Positions 46,049 to 55,107 of a DNA stretch of 64,000 nt are shown piece after piece. How positions within the stretch are numbered: position 1 is the first letter of the stretch; each line of letters starts with the position of its first letter. Under the pieces are notes generated by a model. That model was given only the letters and a program-made list of their open reading frames with translations, ran no database searches and was not told the origin of the DNA. The stretch comes from Pseudomonas viridiflava (GTDB taxonomy: Bacteria > Pseudomonadota > Gammaproteobacteria > Pseudomonadales > Pseudomonadaceae), in contig NZ_UTBG01000154.1 in NCBI RefSeq assembly GCF_900580675.1, forward strand, positions 62,001-126,000, written 5' to 3'. The translations under genes and the position numbers were made by a program.

Positions 46049-46927
46049 ATGCGCCGCTGGGGTACCGAACGCGTCGTTGGCCTGCACGACCCGCAGGTCA
46101 ACGAACATCACCTGGAATCCACGGGCCTACCGGCAGACAGCCGCTTGCGCCTGCTCAGCTTTAATATCCAGGTGGGCATCAGTACCGAGAAGTATCGGCA
46201 CTACCTCACCCGTGGCTGGCAGCATTTGCTGCCGCACAACGGGCGCGCCGTTAACCTGCAGAAGATTGGCAACCTGCTGAACGACTTCGACCTGGTCGCT
46301 CTGCAGGAGGCCGACGGCGGCAGCATGCGCTCCGGCTACATCAACCAAGTGGAACACCTGGCTCAACTGGGTTCCTTCCCCTATTGGTATCAACAACTCA
46401 ATCGTAACCTCGGGCGCCTGGCGCAGCACAGCAATGGCGTGCTCAGCCGCTTGAAACCCACTGTTATCGAAGATCACCCCTTGCCGGGCCCCAAGGGTCG
46501 CGGGGCGATCCTTGTGCGGTTTGGCGAAGGTCCGGAAGCACTGGTGGTCGTGATGATGCATCTGGCGCTGGGTGCGCGCACCCGCACCATGCAACTCTCG
46601 TACATCCGAGAGCTGATCGGCAATTACAAACACCAGGTGTTGATGGGTGACATGAACACCCATGCCAATGACCTGCTGCAGAATTCCCCGTTGCGCGACC
46701 TCGGGCTACTGGCTCCGCAAGTCGAAGCCACATTCCCCAGCTGGCGCCCGCAACGCTGTCTTGACCATATCCTGCTCAGCCCGACCCTCACGCTGGAAAG
46801 CGTGCAGGTACTTGCGCAGCCTATCTCCGATCACCTGCCCGTCGCGGTAGAGATTCGTCTGCCGGGTTCGCTCCAGGCTGATGCATTACCCGCGTTGAGC
46901 CCCGGCCCTCGCGGACCCCTTGCATGA
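46049..46927 (+). CDS. Endonuclease/exonuclease/phosphatase-fold protein
   Basis: This 292-residue protein of the EEP superfamily has motifs LRLLSFNIQVG, ALQEADGG (metal-binding Glu), VVVMMHLALGARTRTMQL, VLMGDMNTHAND and CLDHILLSPTL ... SDHLPVAVEI. These supply the usual Asn, Glu, His, Asp and His active residues. There is no signal peptide. The substrate could be nucleic acid, a phospholipid or a phosphoester. The end overlaps the next gene by 4 bp, linking it to c-di-GMP synthesis. Confidence 0.87.
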   Translation: MRRWGTERVVGLHDPQVNEHHLESTGLPADSRLRLLSFNIQVGISTEKYRHYLTRGWQHLLPHNGRAVNLQKIGNLLNDFDLVALQEADGGSMRSGYINQVEHLAQLGSFPYWYQQLNRNLGRLAQHSNGVLSRLKPTVIEDHPLPGPKGRGAILVRFGEGPEALVVVMMHLALGARTRTMQLSYIRELIGNYKHQVLMGDMNTHANDLLQNSPLRDLGLLAPQVEATFPSWRPQRCLDHILLSPTLTLESVQVLAQPISDHLPVAVEIRLPGSLQADALPALSPGPRGPLA

Positions 46928-48978
46928 GCGACGACGCCCAGCGCTGGAAAGAGAAATACCTTAAAAGCATCGAGCAACAAGACAAGCTCGAACGCCGTTG
47001 GGCTGCCCGCCTCGACCTGCTGCGCCGAGGGTTGGTGCGCAGTACGCTGGCCGCCGAAGGCACCGACCGTGCTGTCGACCAATGCATGAAGGAAATGCGC
47101 GACGTTGTCCGCACCGATGACATGGACGCAGCCCTCGCTGCCCTGTTGCCGCGCCTGGAAAAGGCCGTTCTGGATTCGGAGCAGCGCCGTGAAACCCGGG
47201 TCGACCAGATCAGCACCGCGCTCACTTCTCTCGTCGCTCAACTGCAAAAGCTACCGCTACCGCGTGAAGTCGCGCGGCCCCTGAAAACCTTCGCCAAGCA
47301 ATTGGACGGGCGGGTGGGCCAGGCCCGCGAGATCCCGTTGCTGCTCAGTGAACTGAGCAGCCTGCAGGGGCAGGCGCTGGATAACCTGGAGCCGGACGGC
47401 GAAACCCCGCGCCCTGGCCCAGGGCTTTTGCAACGCCTGTTTGGTGGCAAAGACGTGACCAACGAGACGGCGGTCTCCAGCGAACCGCCGCCCAGCCCAG
47501 CCGCGCAACCGGTTGCGGCCAAGCCTGCTGCCGAGCCGGCTGAACCTGAGCAATCCCAAGAGCTGACGCAAGCCTTGCGCGCTTTTTCGCCGCAGCCTCA
47601 AGCGCCGGTTGCGCCGCGACGTGAACCGGCGGCGCCGGTCAGCGTAGCTGAGGCTGCCAGCGAAACGTTCGTCTACGAAGCCCCGGCGCAAACGGCGCCA
47701 GTTGAAGTGCCCCTGGTCGTTATTGAGCCCAAAGAGCCCGAGCCGCAGGTAGAGGAGGCGCCCGAGAGCGCCCTCGCCGCCTTTATCGAAGCGCCGGAGG
47801 CTGAGCATGAAGCACCGGCCGAGACGGTTATCGGCAGCCTGTCGCTGCCGCCTGTGCTGGAGGCCGAAGAGCGGGACCCCGACGAGTTGCAACCGGACGG
47901 TACCTATTCCTTGCCGGATTCGCCGGAGCCGTCCTACAGCTCCGTAGCCAAACACATTGAAAGCACCCTGCTTGGCTTGCTGGAAGACCTCAGCCTTCCC
48001 GAGCGCCACCGGCCCCAGGCTGAAGCCATGCGCGAGCGTCTGGCCTATGGCCTGAACTGGTACGAACTGCTGCCGATCCTTGATGACCTGGCGGTGTTGA
48101 TGCTGGCGATCACCGACAGTGGTCAGCATGAATTCGAGGCTTACCTCAAGCAACTCAATGAGCGCCTTGAAGCCTTCCAGGGACATTTGCAGGTCGCCAG
48201 CGACGGCCATGCCGACAGCCGTTCCGCTGCGCGCGAGCTGGATACACAGATCCGCGAACAGGTCGACGGTCTGCAAAGCAGTGTGCAGGAGGCTGCCGAC
48301 CTGGACAGCCTCAAGCAGGTGCTGGAGAGCCACCTTGAAGGCCTGCTTGGCACCATGGACGAACACCAGCAGCAACGTGACCAGCGTGAACAAGAAGTGG
48401 CAGAACGCCTGAAAGGATTGGCCGAGCGGGTCGCCAATATGGAACAGGAGGCCCAGGGCTATCGTGAGCATCTGGAAGTGCAACGCCAGAAAGCCTTGGT
48501 CGATCCGCTCACAGGCCTGCCTAATCGCGCAGCCTGGAGCGAGCGCCTCGACCAGGAGGTCAACCTCTGGCACCAGCGTGGCAACAGCCTCTCGCTGGCG
48601 ATGCTCGACCTGGACCACTTCAAGCGCATCAACGATGGCTATGGCCACCTGGCCGGCGACAAGGTGCTGAAGATCATCGCCAGCGTGCTGCGCAAGCGCC
48701 TGCGGCCGAACGACTTTATTGCGCGCTTTGGCGGCGAAGAGTTTGTGTTAGTGATGCCTGATTCGTCCCTGACGGATGCCCTCGCGGCTGGCGACGCGCT
48801 GCGATCGGCGATTGAAGCGTGCCCGTTTCACTTCAAGGGCGAGCCGGTGACGATCACCGTGTCCATGGGCGTGGCGCAGTTCCAGCCGGGCGAGCGCAGT
48901 GACTTGGCGCTCAAGCGAGCCGATGCGGCGTTGTATCGGGCCAAGGCGGCGGGACGCAATCAGGTGCAGGCGGCGTAA
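46924..48978 (+). CDS. Diguanylate cyclase (DgcH/PA5487-like)
   Basis: This is a 684-residue cytoplasmic protein. The N-terminal part (about 1-160) is helical. It is followed by a Pro/Ala/Glu-rich linker (about 165-330), a helical and coiled-coil region (about 330-520) and a C-terminal GGEEF domain. The active site RFGGEEFVLVMP is intact, and RPND five residues before it is a product-inhibition I-site (RxxD). It should make c-di-GMP from two GTP. There is no transmembrane segment or known sensory domain. The start has an ATGA overlap with the previous gene. Confidence 0.9.
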   Translation: MSDDAQRWKEKYLKSIEQQDKLERRWAARLDLLRRGLVRSTLAAEGTDRAVDQCMKEMRDVVRTDDMDAALAALLPRLEKAVLDSEQRRETRVDQISTALTSLVAQLQKLPLPREVARPLKTFAKQLDGRVGQAREIPLLLSELSSLQGQALDNLEPDGETPRPGPGLLQRLFGGKDVTNETAVSSEPPPSPAAQPVAAKPAAEPAEPEQSQELTQALRAFSPQPQAPVAPRREPAAPVSVAEAASETFVYEAPAQTAPVEVPLVVIEPKEPEPQVEEAPESALAAFIEAPEAEHEAPAETVIGSLSLPPVLEAEERDPDELQPDGTYSLPDSPEPSYSSVAKHIESTLLGLLEDLSLPERHRPQAEAMRERLAYGLNWYELLPILDDLAVLMLAITDSGQHEFEAYLKQLNERLEAFQGHLQVASDGHADSRSAARELDTQIREQVDGLQSSVQEAADLDSLKQVLESHLEGLLGTMDEHQQQRDQREQEVAERLKGLAERVANMEQEAQGYREHLEVQRQKALVDPLTGLPNRAAWSERLDQEVNLWHQRGNSLSLAMLDLDHFKRINDGYGHLAGDKVLKIIASVLRKRLRPNDFIARFGGEEFVLVMPDSSLTDALAAGDALRSAIEACPFHFKGEPVTITVSMGVAQFQPGERSDLALKRADAALYRAKAAGRNQVQAA

Positions 48979-49066
48979 AAAATGTTCCAATTTGTAATTT
49001 GACCGCCAGGCCACAATCGGTACGTTACACTGTTGCATTATCGTCTTCAGTGTAATGTCCTCTGCC

Positions 49067-49843
49067 ATGAAATCCCTGTACTTCGCCTTTGTGTTTCTTC
49101 TGCTTGCAGGCTGCGCCAGTGGCCCTCGCGTGGACACCAGCCACCCGTCGGTCAACCACGACAACCGTGTGCAGTTCGTGGTCGTCCACTACACCTCGAC
49201 CAACCTTGAACGTTCCCTGGCCCTGCTCACCCATGGCCAGGTCAGCAGCCATTACCTGATCGGCGACGACGCCTCCGGCAAAATCTACAAGCTGGTCGAC
49301 GAGAGCCAAAGGGCGTGGCATGCCGGCGAAAGCGAATGGATGGGCCGTACCTGGCTCAACTCCAGCTCGATTGGTATCGAGATTGTGAATCCCGGCTACA
49401 CGGACACGCCGACCGGCCGTCTGTGGTATCCGTATTCCGAGGCGCAGGTGCAATCGCTGGTGGTATTGCTCAAGGATATCAGCAAACGCAATGGCATCGA
49501 CCCCAAAAACATCATTGGCCACAGCGATATCGCGCCACTGCGCAAGCTGGACCCGGGCCCATTATTTCCTTGGAAGCGCCTGGCGGCTGAAGGCTTGGGT
49601 GTATGGCCGGACGCGCAGGCGGTGGCGCGGTTCCAGGTGCAATACGCCACTGAGCTGCCGAGCATTACCTGGTTCCAGGAAGAGCTGGCTCACCTGGGCT
49701 ACCAGACACCGCAGACCGGCGAACTGGATGTGGCCACGCGTCATGTGATTGCGGCGTTCCAGATGCATTTCCGGCCGTCGCGATTTGATGGCACGCCGGA
49801 TGCTGAAAGTGCCGCGATCCTGCGGGCATTGAATCGGCGTTAA
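49067..49843 (+). CDS. N-acetylmuramoyl-L-alanine amidase, AmpDh2-type lipoprotein
   Basis: This 258-residue protein has a lipobox (FVFLLLAGCASG) and an amidase_2 domain, with zinc ligands in FVVVHYTSTNLERSL, HSDIAPLRKLDPGP and a catalytic Glu in IGIEIVNPG. A C-terminal peptidoglycan-binding domain (WFQEELAHLGYQTPQTGELDVATRHVIAAFQMHFRP) follows. It cleaves the peptide from muramic acid and is probably outer-membrane attached. A start four codons earlier (49055) is possible. Confidence 0.9.
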   Translation: MKSLYFAFVFLLLAGCASGPRVDTSHPSVNHDNRVQFVVVHYTSTNLERSLALLTHGQVSSHYLIGDDASGKIYKLVDESQRAWHAGESEWMGRTWLNSSSIGIEIVNPGYTDTPTGRLWYPYSEAQVQSLVVLLKDISKRNGIDPKNIIGHSDIAPLRKLDPGPLFPWKRLAAEGLGVWPDAQAVARFQVQYATELPSITWFQEELAHLGYQTPQTGELDVATRHVIAAFQMHFRPSRFDGTPDAESAAILRALNRR

Positions 49844-49846
49844 GCC

Positions 49847-51634
49847 TTAAAGCGGCAACGCCATGTAGAACTGCGTGCCCTGCCCTGGTCGCGAATACAC
49901 GCCCATGCGGCCGCCGTGCAATTGCACGATCTCCTTGCACAGCGCCAGCCCGAGGCCGGCGCCGCCTTTCTTGCGGCCCACCTGCACGAAGGGCTCGAAG
50001 ATGCGCCCTTGCTGACCGTAGGCGATGCCTTCGCCATTGTCCTCGACGCTGATAATCACCCGCTCGCCATGGCGACGCGCCTGCAGACGAATCTGCCCGC
50101 CTTCGGCTGTATGGCGCAGTGCGTTGCCGAGCAGGTTGTCGAGCACCCGCTCCAGTTGTGCCTGGTCGGCATACAGCCGGGGCAGGTCAGCTTGAGCCTC
50201 TACCAGCAATTCGACCTGTTGTACGTTTGCAACCTCGGCGAAACGCGCGCGTGCGTGCTCAAGCAAATCAGTGACATCGCACGGCCCCAGGGTCAGTTTC
50301 TGCAGGCCGTTCTGGTAGCGCGAGAAGTTCAGCAAGTCGTTGATCAACTGCATCAGGCGCTGCATTTCCTCATTCACCGTATCCAGCAGGTCCGCTTCAC
50401 GGGAGTCTGCGGGAAACTTCGCGCGCTCGCGGAACAGACCGAATGCCATGTGCATGCCGGTCACTGGCGTGCGCAACTCATGGGAGGCGCGCAAGACGAA
50501 CTCGCTGCGCACTCGCTCGAAGGCGCGTTGCTCGGTCACGTCATGCAACACCATCACCGCGCCGAGGATATGCCCCTGGGTATGGCTGACGGGCGTCAGG
50601 CTGTAGGTCAGCAGGCGCAGCTCGCCCTCGACTTCCACTTCCAGGTCGTCCGGTGCGCGCTCAAGGTTGCCGCCACGCAATACCAGTTGCAGCTGTTCAT
50701 CCAATTCCGGGCGCACCAATGCCTCGCCCAGGCCCTGGCCGAGGCGTTCTTCGTCCCAGCCTAATTGGCGTTGTGCGACGGGGTTGAGGTGCTCCAGGCG
50801 GCCTTGGCGATCGATCATCAGCAGACCGTCATCGATGCTGTCGAGCACCGCTTGCAGACGCTGTTGGCCAGCCAGTAGCTCATCGACATTGGTGGCCTGA
50901 TGTTGTCGCAAGGCCTCTGCCATGATCCCGAAGCGGCGGGTCAGCTGGTTCATCTCGGCCGCCGAAGAGATCGGCAGCGTCACTTCGAAGTCGCCCTGCC
51001 CGATCTTGTCCGCCGCTTTGGCCAACGCTTCGATAGGCCCGCCAAAGCGTCGGGCGATCCCATGGGCGGTCACAAATCCGATGATCAGCACCGCGAGCCC
51101 CACCAGCCCCAACAGACCCGCGATGAGCAAGGCACGCTCGCGGGATTTGTGTTCGCTGTTACTGATGTTTTGCAGCGCCTGCTTGTGCTCCTCGATCAGA
51201 CCGTTGCGCAACTGATTGAAGGTATCAGTGAGTTTTTCCTTGGTGCCTGGCGGCGGCACCGCTTGTTGAGACTCGTCGAACGCCTCCAATAACGCCTGAT
51301 ACTGGCCTCGCGCCTGGCTGAAACCCGTCCCATGGCTGTCGCTCTGTTCATGGGCGATGCCCTGATCCAGTAGATCAAAGTAGCGCCGCTTCGAGGCCTC
51401 TAGCGCCTGCGGGTCCGGGCGTTCCTCGAGCATCATGATCAGTTGGTCGCCCAGGCTTTGGCGCAGCTTGAGCCCGAGGTCCAGGGTGATGAAGTTGCTG
51501 CGGATCAGCGATTCCTGGGTCTTGGCCATTTGCATGACGCTGACCAAGCCCAGGATCAAACCCAGCAGGGCGACGGTGATCAGCGCTGAGATACTCAGGA
51601 ACAATCGAGTGCGCAGTTTCATCGCTAGCTTCAT
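49847..51634 (-). CDS. kinB: Sensor histidine kinase KinB
   Basis: This 595-residue membrane kinase has two transmembrane helices near residues 10-35 and 165-190 around a periplasmic four-helix-like domain, then a HAMP region ([24 protein letters not shown]) and a PAS domain (about 255-370). The phospho-His box is [14 protein letters not shown]. The ATPase N, G1 and G2 boxes are [27 protein letters not shown] and [11 protein letters not shown]. The length equals that I recall for P. aeruginosa KinB. It pairs with AlgB in alginate and virulence control and is translated 10 bp after algB. Confidence 0.94.
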   Translation of the reverse strand: MKLAMKLRTRLFLSISALITVALLGLILGLVSVMQMAKTQESLIRSNFITLDLGLKLRQSLGDQLIMMLEERPDPQALEASKRRYFDLLDQGIAHEQSDSHGTGFSQARGQYQALLEAFDESQQAVPPPGTKEKLTDTFNQLRNGLIEEHKQALQNISNSEHKSRERALLIAGLLGLVGLAVLIIGFVTAHGIARRFGGPIEALAKAADKIGQGDFEVTLPISSAAEMNQLTRRFGIMAEALRQHQATNVDELLAGQQRLQAVLDSIDDGLLMIDRQGRLEHLNPVAQRQLGWDEERLGQGLGEALVRPELDEQLQLVLRGGNLERAPDDLEVEVEGELRLLTYSLTPVSHTQGHILGAVMVLHDVTEQRAFERVRSEFVLRASHELRTPVTGMHMAFGLFRERAKFPADSREADLLDTVNEEMQRLMQLINDLLNFSRYQNGLQKLTLGPCDVTDLLEHARARFAEVANVQQVELLVEAQADLPRLYADQAQLERVLDNLLGNALRHTAEGGQIRLQARRHGERVIISVEDNGEGIAYGQQGRIFEPFVQVGRKKGGAGLGLALCKEIVQLHGGRMGVYSRPGQGTQFYMALPL

Positions 51635-51644
51635 AGGGCACAGC

Positions 51645-52991
51645 TCACAGGTTGTACTGTTTGCGTTTGCGGTACAGGGTCGACGCATCAATGCCCAGCG
51701 TGCGAGCCGCCTGGTCCAGGGTATCGCTGGTGGCCAGAACGGCGCCGATATGCGCTTTTTCCAGTTCGTCGAGACTCAGCGCCGCGCCGATGCGGGGGGC
51801 GTTGTTGGTCGGCTGTTCGGCCATACCCAAGTGGCTGATTTCGACTTTTTCCTGCGGGCAGATAATGCTGGCGCGCTCCACCACGTTACGCAGCTCACGG
51901 ATATTGCCTGGCCAGCGGTAATTCAGCAGTGCTTCGCGGGCGTCGTCGCTGAAACCGCGCGCCGGCCGGGCATATTCCTTGACGAAGCGCGCGAGGAAGC
52001 GGTCGGCCAGGGTCAGGATGTCCTCGCTGCGCTCGCGCAGTGGCGGCAGGTGCAAGGTGATCACGTTGAGGCGGTAGAGCAGGTCCTCACGGAAGCGGCC
52101 GTCGCGCACCATGTCTTCCAGGTTCAGGTTGGTGGCTGCAAGGATGCGCACGTCGGCGCGGCGAGTGACCGGGTCGCCCACGCGCTCGTATTCCTTGTCT
52201 TGGATAAAACGCAGCAACTTTGGCTGCAACGTGAGAGGGAAATCGCCGATTTCGTCGAGAAACAGCGTACCGCCGTCTGCCTGGTTGACGCGCCCCAGCG
52301 TGCTTTCACTGGCGCCGGTGAAGGCGCCACGGCTATGGCCGAACAGCTCGCTCTCCATCAATTCAGCGGTCAGCGACGGGCAGTTGATCGTCACGCAGGA
52401 CTTCTTCGAACGCTTGCTCCAACCGTGAATCGCGCGTGCCAGCTCACCCTTACCGGTACCGGATTCGCCGAGGATCAGAATGTTGGCGTCCGTGTTGGCG
52501 ACCTGGCGTGCGGTTTCCAGCACCACCATCATCGAAGGGCTGTGGGAATCGAGGCCGTCCTTGGGCTGGCGTACTGCGCCTTCCAATGCCTCGAGGCGCG
52601 CGGAAAGTTGGCGCACTTCCAGCTGTTTGGCGGTGGCCAGGCGCAATTGATCCGGGCTGCAGGGCTTCACGAGGTAATCAGCGGCGCCGGCCTGGATGGC
52701 ATCAACGGCGGTGTCCACAGCCGAATGGGCAGTCACGATCACCACGCGCATCCACGGTGCTTGAATGCGCATCTGGGCCAATACATCCAGGCCATTGTCT
52801 TCGCCCAGGCGCAGGTCCAGGAAGCACAGGTCGAACACCTGGCGCTGCATCAGCGCATCGGCCTGGGCGGCGCTGTTGGCAGTGGCGACGGTATAGCCTT
52901 CATCTTCCAGGCAATAACGGAAGGTGCGGAGGATCGCGGATTCGTCATCCACTAAAAGAATGCGGCCTTGAAGTTCCTTGGCTGATTCCAT
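51645..52991 (-). CDS. algB: NtrC-family response regulator AlgB
   Basis: This 448-residue regulator has a receiver domain with the phospho-acceptor Asp in DLCFLDLRLGEDNG. Its AAA+ domain has Walker A GESGTGKGELAR, the sigma-54-contacting loop RGAFTGAS intact and Walker B GTLFLDEIGDFP. The C-terminal helix-turn-helix is LDQAARTLGIDASTLYRKRKQ. It should therefore be able to activate sigma-54 promoters. A predicted sigma-54 promoter lies 320 bp away on the other strand. It is in an operon with kinB. Confidence 0.95.
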   Translation of the reverse strand: MESAKELQGRILLVDDESAILRTFRYCLEDEGYTVATANSAAQADALMQRQVFDLCFLDLRLGEDNGLDVLAQMRIQAPWMRVVIVTAHSAVDTAVDAIQAGAADYLVKPCSPDQLRLATAKQLEVRQLSARLEALEGAVRQPKDGLDSHSPSMMVVLETARQVANTDANILILGESGTGKGELARAIHGWSKRSKKSCVTINCPSLTAELMESELFGHSRGAFTGASESTLGRVNQADGGTLFLDEIGDFPLTLQPKLLRFIQDKEYERVGDPVTRRADVRILAATNLNLEDMVRDGRFREDLLYRLNVITLHLPPLRERSEDILTLADRFLARFVKEYARPARGFSDDAREALLNYRWPGNIRELRNVVERASIICPQEKVEISHLGMAEQPTNNAPRIGAALSLDELEKAHIGAVLATSDTLDQAARTLGIDASTLYRKRKQYNL

Positions 52992-53219
52992 CTGTCCCGC
53001 GCTCCTTAACTATATGAGTGATGGTGTTTAGTCCCGGAATAATCGGGCAAGTTGCATGGTTTATTCTGATCGAAAAAAGGCGACGTCGTGCAGGTATCTT
53101 TAAGGTGTCCTGCAAGGCCCCGCCTGATGGCGTTTTCACACCGTCCTGCCACTTCGGCAACGCGATTCTCGCTTTCTATCCACTGACCCGACCACTGACC
53201 ATCGTGCATTTCGCACGGC

Positions 53220-53250
53220 GCACAGAGCGGCATCGTGCAGGATGCTGTGC
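53220..53250. promoter_or_regulatory. Interrupted dyad, candidate activator site
   Basis: GCACAG (53220-53225) and CTGTGC (53245-53250) are exact inverse repeats enclosing a second pair, GCATC and GATGC. The centre is about 75 bp upstream of the -24 element, a usual distance for a sigma-54 enhancer. Which regulator binds is not known; AlgB is the nearest candidate. Confidence 0.4.
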
Positions 53251-53310
53251 GATTGCCCTAATCTAATTATTTAACTATTTGATTTTAAAGGGTTTTTTTT
53301 TGTAAAAAAG

Positions 53311-53327
53311 CTGGCATGCGGTCTGCA
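53311..53327 (+). promoter_or_regulatory. Sigma-54 promoter (-24/-12)
   Basis: CTGGCATGCGGTCTGCA matches YTGGCACG-N4-TTGCA, with the invariant GG and GC exactly ten bases apart. Transcription would start near 53338, about 33 bp before the next ATG. Confidence 0.65.
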
Positions 53328-53370
53328 ACAGCTATCCCAACGAATAATCAGAATGCGGGAGACAAGCAGC

Positions 53371-53655
53371 ATGACTCGCCAAAGCCTCAGCCAAATGCGT
53401 GTATCGCCACTGCGCTTGCAACAAGGCATGTTTGCCAGCTTGGCTCTTATGGTCACGCTGATTGCAGGCCAGCAGATGCAGCATTGGCAGCAGAGTCCGC
53501 AGCAAGTCCCGCAATTCGAACGTCAGGTTATGACTCAAACCCATTTCAGTTCCATTGGCAGCCGTTCCGCCGATGTAACCGCCCCGCAAATGAGAGTAGC
53601 TGACCAGGATTCGACTCTGGGCGAGCTGCCGACTCAAGAGCGTTGGGTGTTTTAA
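53371..53655 (+). CDS. Small single-span membrane protein, unknown function
   Basis: This 94-residue protein has one hydrophobic segment (GMFASLALMVTLIAGQ) after a basic N-terminus (MTRQSLSQMRVSPLRLQ). A Gln-rich stretch (QQMQHWQQSPQQVPQFERQ) and a polar tail ending in QERWVF follow. I do not recognise a family. It lies in the position of PA5482 in P. aeruginosa. GGGAGA supports this start over the one six codons upstream. It appears to be driven by the sigma-54 promoter. Confidence 0.7.
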   Translation: MTRQSLSQMRVSPLRLQQGMFASLALMVTLIAGQQMQHWQQSPQQVPQFERQVMTQTHFSSIGSRSADVTAPQMRVADQDSTLGELPTQERWVF

Positions 53656-53736
53656 GCAAGAACGTCGGCCGCTTGTATCGAGCGTACGTACGGCATCACA
53701 GTTGTTACCTCATAAAGAAGCTTAAGGAGAATCACC

Positions 53737-53901
53737 ATGTTGAGTTGGGCAATCACATTTCTGATCATCGCCATTGTGGCTGCAGTCCTGGGCTTCGGTG
53801 GTATCGCGGGCACCGCCACGGGTATCGCCAAGATTCTCTTTGTCGTCTTCCTGGTGATGTTCATCGCTTCGTTCTTCTTTGGTCGTCGTGGCCGAGGCTG
53901 A
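53737..53901 (+). CDS. DUF1328 (YtjA-like) small membrane protein
   Basis: This 54-residue protein is nearly all hydrophobic, with two helices: [19 protein letters not shown], then [29 protein letters not shown]. It ends in RRGRG. This is the DUF1328 pattern; the function is unknown, though relatives are stress-induced. TAAGGAGA stands 9 bp before the ATG. The stop codon is 2 bp from the next gene's start. Confidence 0.88.
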   Translation: MLSWAITFLIIAIVAAVLGFGGIAGTATGIAKILFVVFLVMFIASFFFGRRGRG

Positions 53902-53903
53902 AC

Positions 53904-54368
53904 ATGACCACTTCCTTTAAAGCCATGGTTGCCGCCCTGCTATTGGGCGGCAGCGGGCTGGCGATGGCCGCCAATGATGGCCAATCGCGGGCCAACGAAT
54001 TGCTCAGTGCGGACCCGCAGTACCGCGAAACCTGGCAAGGCGTGGTGAAGAAAGAAGAGCGCCTGCCTGAATGGGTGATGAACCTCTCGGGCACGGCCGA
54101 GCAAATGAATGCTGTGGAAGAAGATGGCGACAAGTATTTGGTAGGACCACTCTGCGAAACCGCAGACACGTGCCTTAACAAACGCCTGATCGTTGCCTTC
54201 AGCCTCGACAAGGATGATGCCTACGCCATGTTGGTGGAAGTCCCAGCCGGCCTGCCGGCAGACAAGTCCCCTACGCGGCACGCCGACTACCGTTTTATCG
54301 GTAAACCGGATGAAGGCATGCAGAAGCTCCTGATGGAGCAATTGAAGAAAGATCCGAATTGGTACTAG
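53904..54368 (+). CDS. Ivy-family lysozyme inhibitor, periplasmic
   Basis: This 154-residue protein has a signal peptide (MTTSFKAMVAALLLGGSGLAMAA). The Ivy-type core LPEWVMNLSGTAEQMNAVEEDGDKYLVGPLCETADTCLNKRLIVAFSLDKDDAYAMLV follows. The two cysteines bound the loop that plugs the lysozyme active site in E. coli Ivy (CKPHDC there). Here the loop reads CETADTC and lacks the histidine. It may inhibit C-type lysozyme weakly or have another target, such as lytic transglycosylases. It is translated 2 bp after the DUF1328 gene. Confidence 0.85.
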   Translation: MTTSFKAMVAALLLGGSGLAMAANDGQSRANELLSADPQYRETWQGVVKKEERLPEWVMNLSGTAEQMNAVEEDGDKYLVGPLCETADTCLNKRLIVAFSLDKDDAYAMLVEVPAGLPADKSPTRHADYRFIGKPDEGMQKLLMEQLKKDPNWY

Positions 54369-55107
54369 GTTTTGTCCGGCGCATCTGTCGCCGACAAGGC
54401 CAGCGTCCATAGAGAGAAGCCTCTCGCTTCTTTCTGTCTGCACCACTCGCCAAGGGTGGTGCATGACCAAGGGGCCGGGTTGCTCTGATCAATTGGGATC
54501 GGCGTGACCTACGGGCACAAGGAGTGCCTGCGCAAGGGCCGGGTCAGGCGAAAAGCTGCGACGCAAGTTCACAAGACCTCAAGCTTGTTGAACTTGCGGC
54601 GAGCTTATTCCGGTTATCCCCCGCCTCTCCTATCTGCAGTATTCCTCGCATAGTCGAGAATTCTCTTTCCGCTCATGACCAACCATTACATGGTGTTTCC
54701 GAGCGACCATCTATCGAGAAAGTTTTGTCCGCGCCATAGGACATTTCTGACGTTAGCCCCTGAGTTTGCAGTCTTTTTTGCCAACGTCCCGACCTCGGCC
54801 TGCAACCCTGCGCGAGCCTGAACTGGCCGGTTCACGGCATATTCACCGGACAATATGTCGCATTTGGACTGACCGTTCGGACAGTTATTATGCAAAATCC
54901 CCATGCCGATTCGGCATAGGGTAGGCGTTTACGGCATTAGACGTCGAACTCTTGCATGGGAATAGTTGCGCCTTTTTTCGCCTGCCAGTAAGCCATTTCG
55001 GCCATGCGGCGGTGACCTTCCATGGAGGCAGATGCACACACTTTTTCGCTTTCGAGCGTTCCAGCTGGCGCATTTGCCTCAAGTCCACTTGAAGTAAGGG
55101 TAATGAC
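54369..55107. other. Long gap upstream of gltP
   Basis: There is no convincing gene in these 739 bp. A hairpin (CACCACTC ... GGGTGGTG, about 54441-54462) near the start may end the Ivy transcript. The middle (54500-54780) shows nothing I can name. A good promoter with a palindrome stands at 54864-54917, giving gltP a leader of about 200 nt. A minus-strand 28-codon frame at 54937-55023 has fairly protein-like composition but no ribosome-binding site. Confidence 0.5.
54864..54917 (+). promoter_or_regulatory. Sigma-70 promoter with adjacent operator-like palindrome
   Basis: TTGGAC at 54864-54869 and TATTAT at 54886-54891 have a 16-bp spacer. The perfect palindrome ATGCCGA-T-TCGGCAT (54903-54917) lies just past the expected start site, a common place for a repressor. 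It probably drives gltP. Confidence 0.55.

Larger units (their letters stand above)
52992..53370. other. Control region between algB and the divergent small-protein genes
   Basis: This 379-bp stretch has no gene I can support. It holds an interrupted dyad at 53220-53250, an AT-rich segment at 53258-53307 that could bend or bind IHF, and a sigma-54-type promoter at 53311-53327. Confidence 0.6.

Noticed and set aside
54524..54739. A 71-codon plus-strand frame in the gap before gltP
   Set aside because: Poor codon usage, no ribosome-binding site, no recognisable domain and no signal peptide.
54937..55023. Minus-strand 28-codon frame (begins MEGHRRMAEMAYW) upstream of gltP
   Set aside because: Composition is protein-like, but there is no ribosome-binding site and no family I can name, so it is only noted within the gap.
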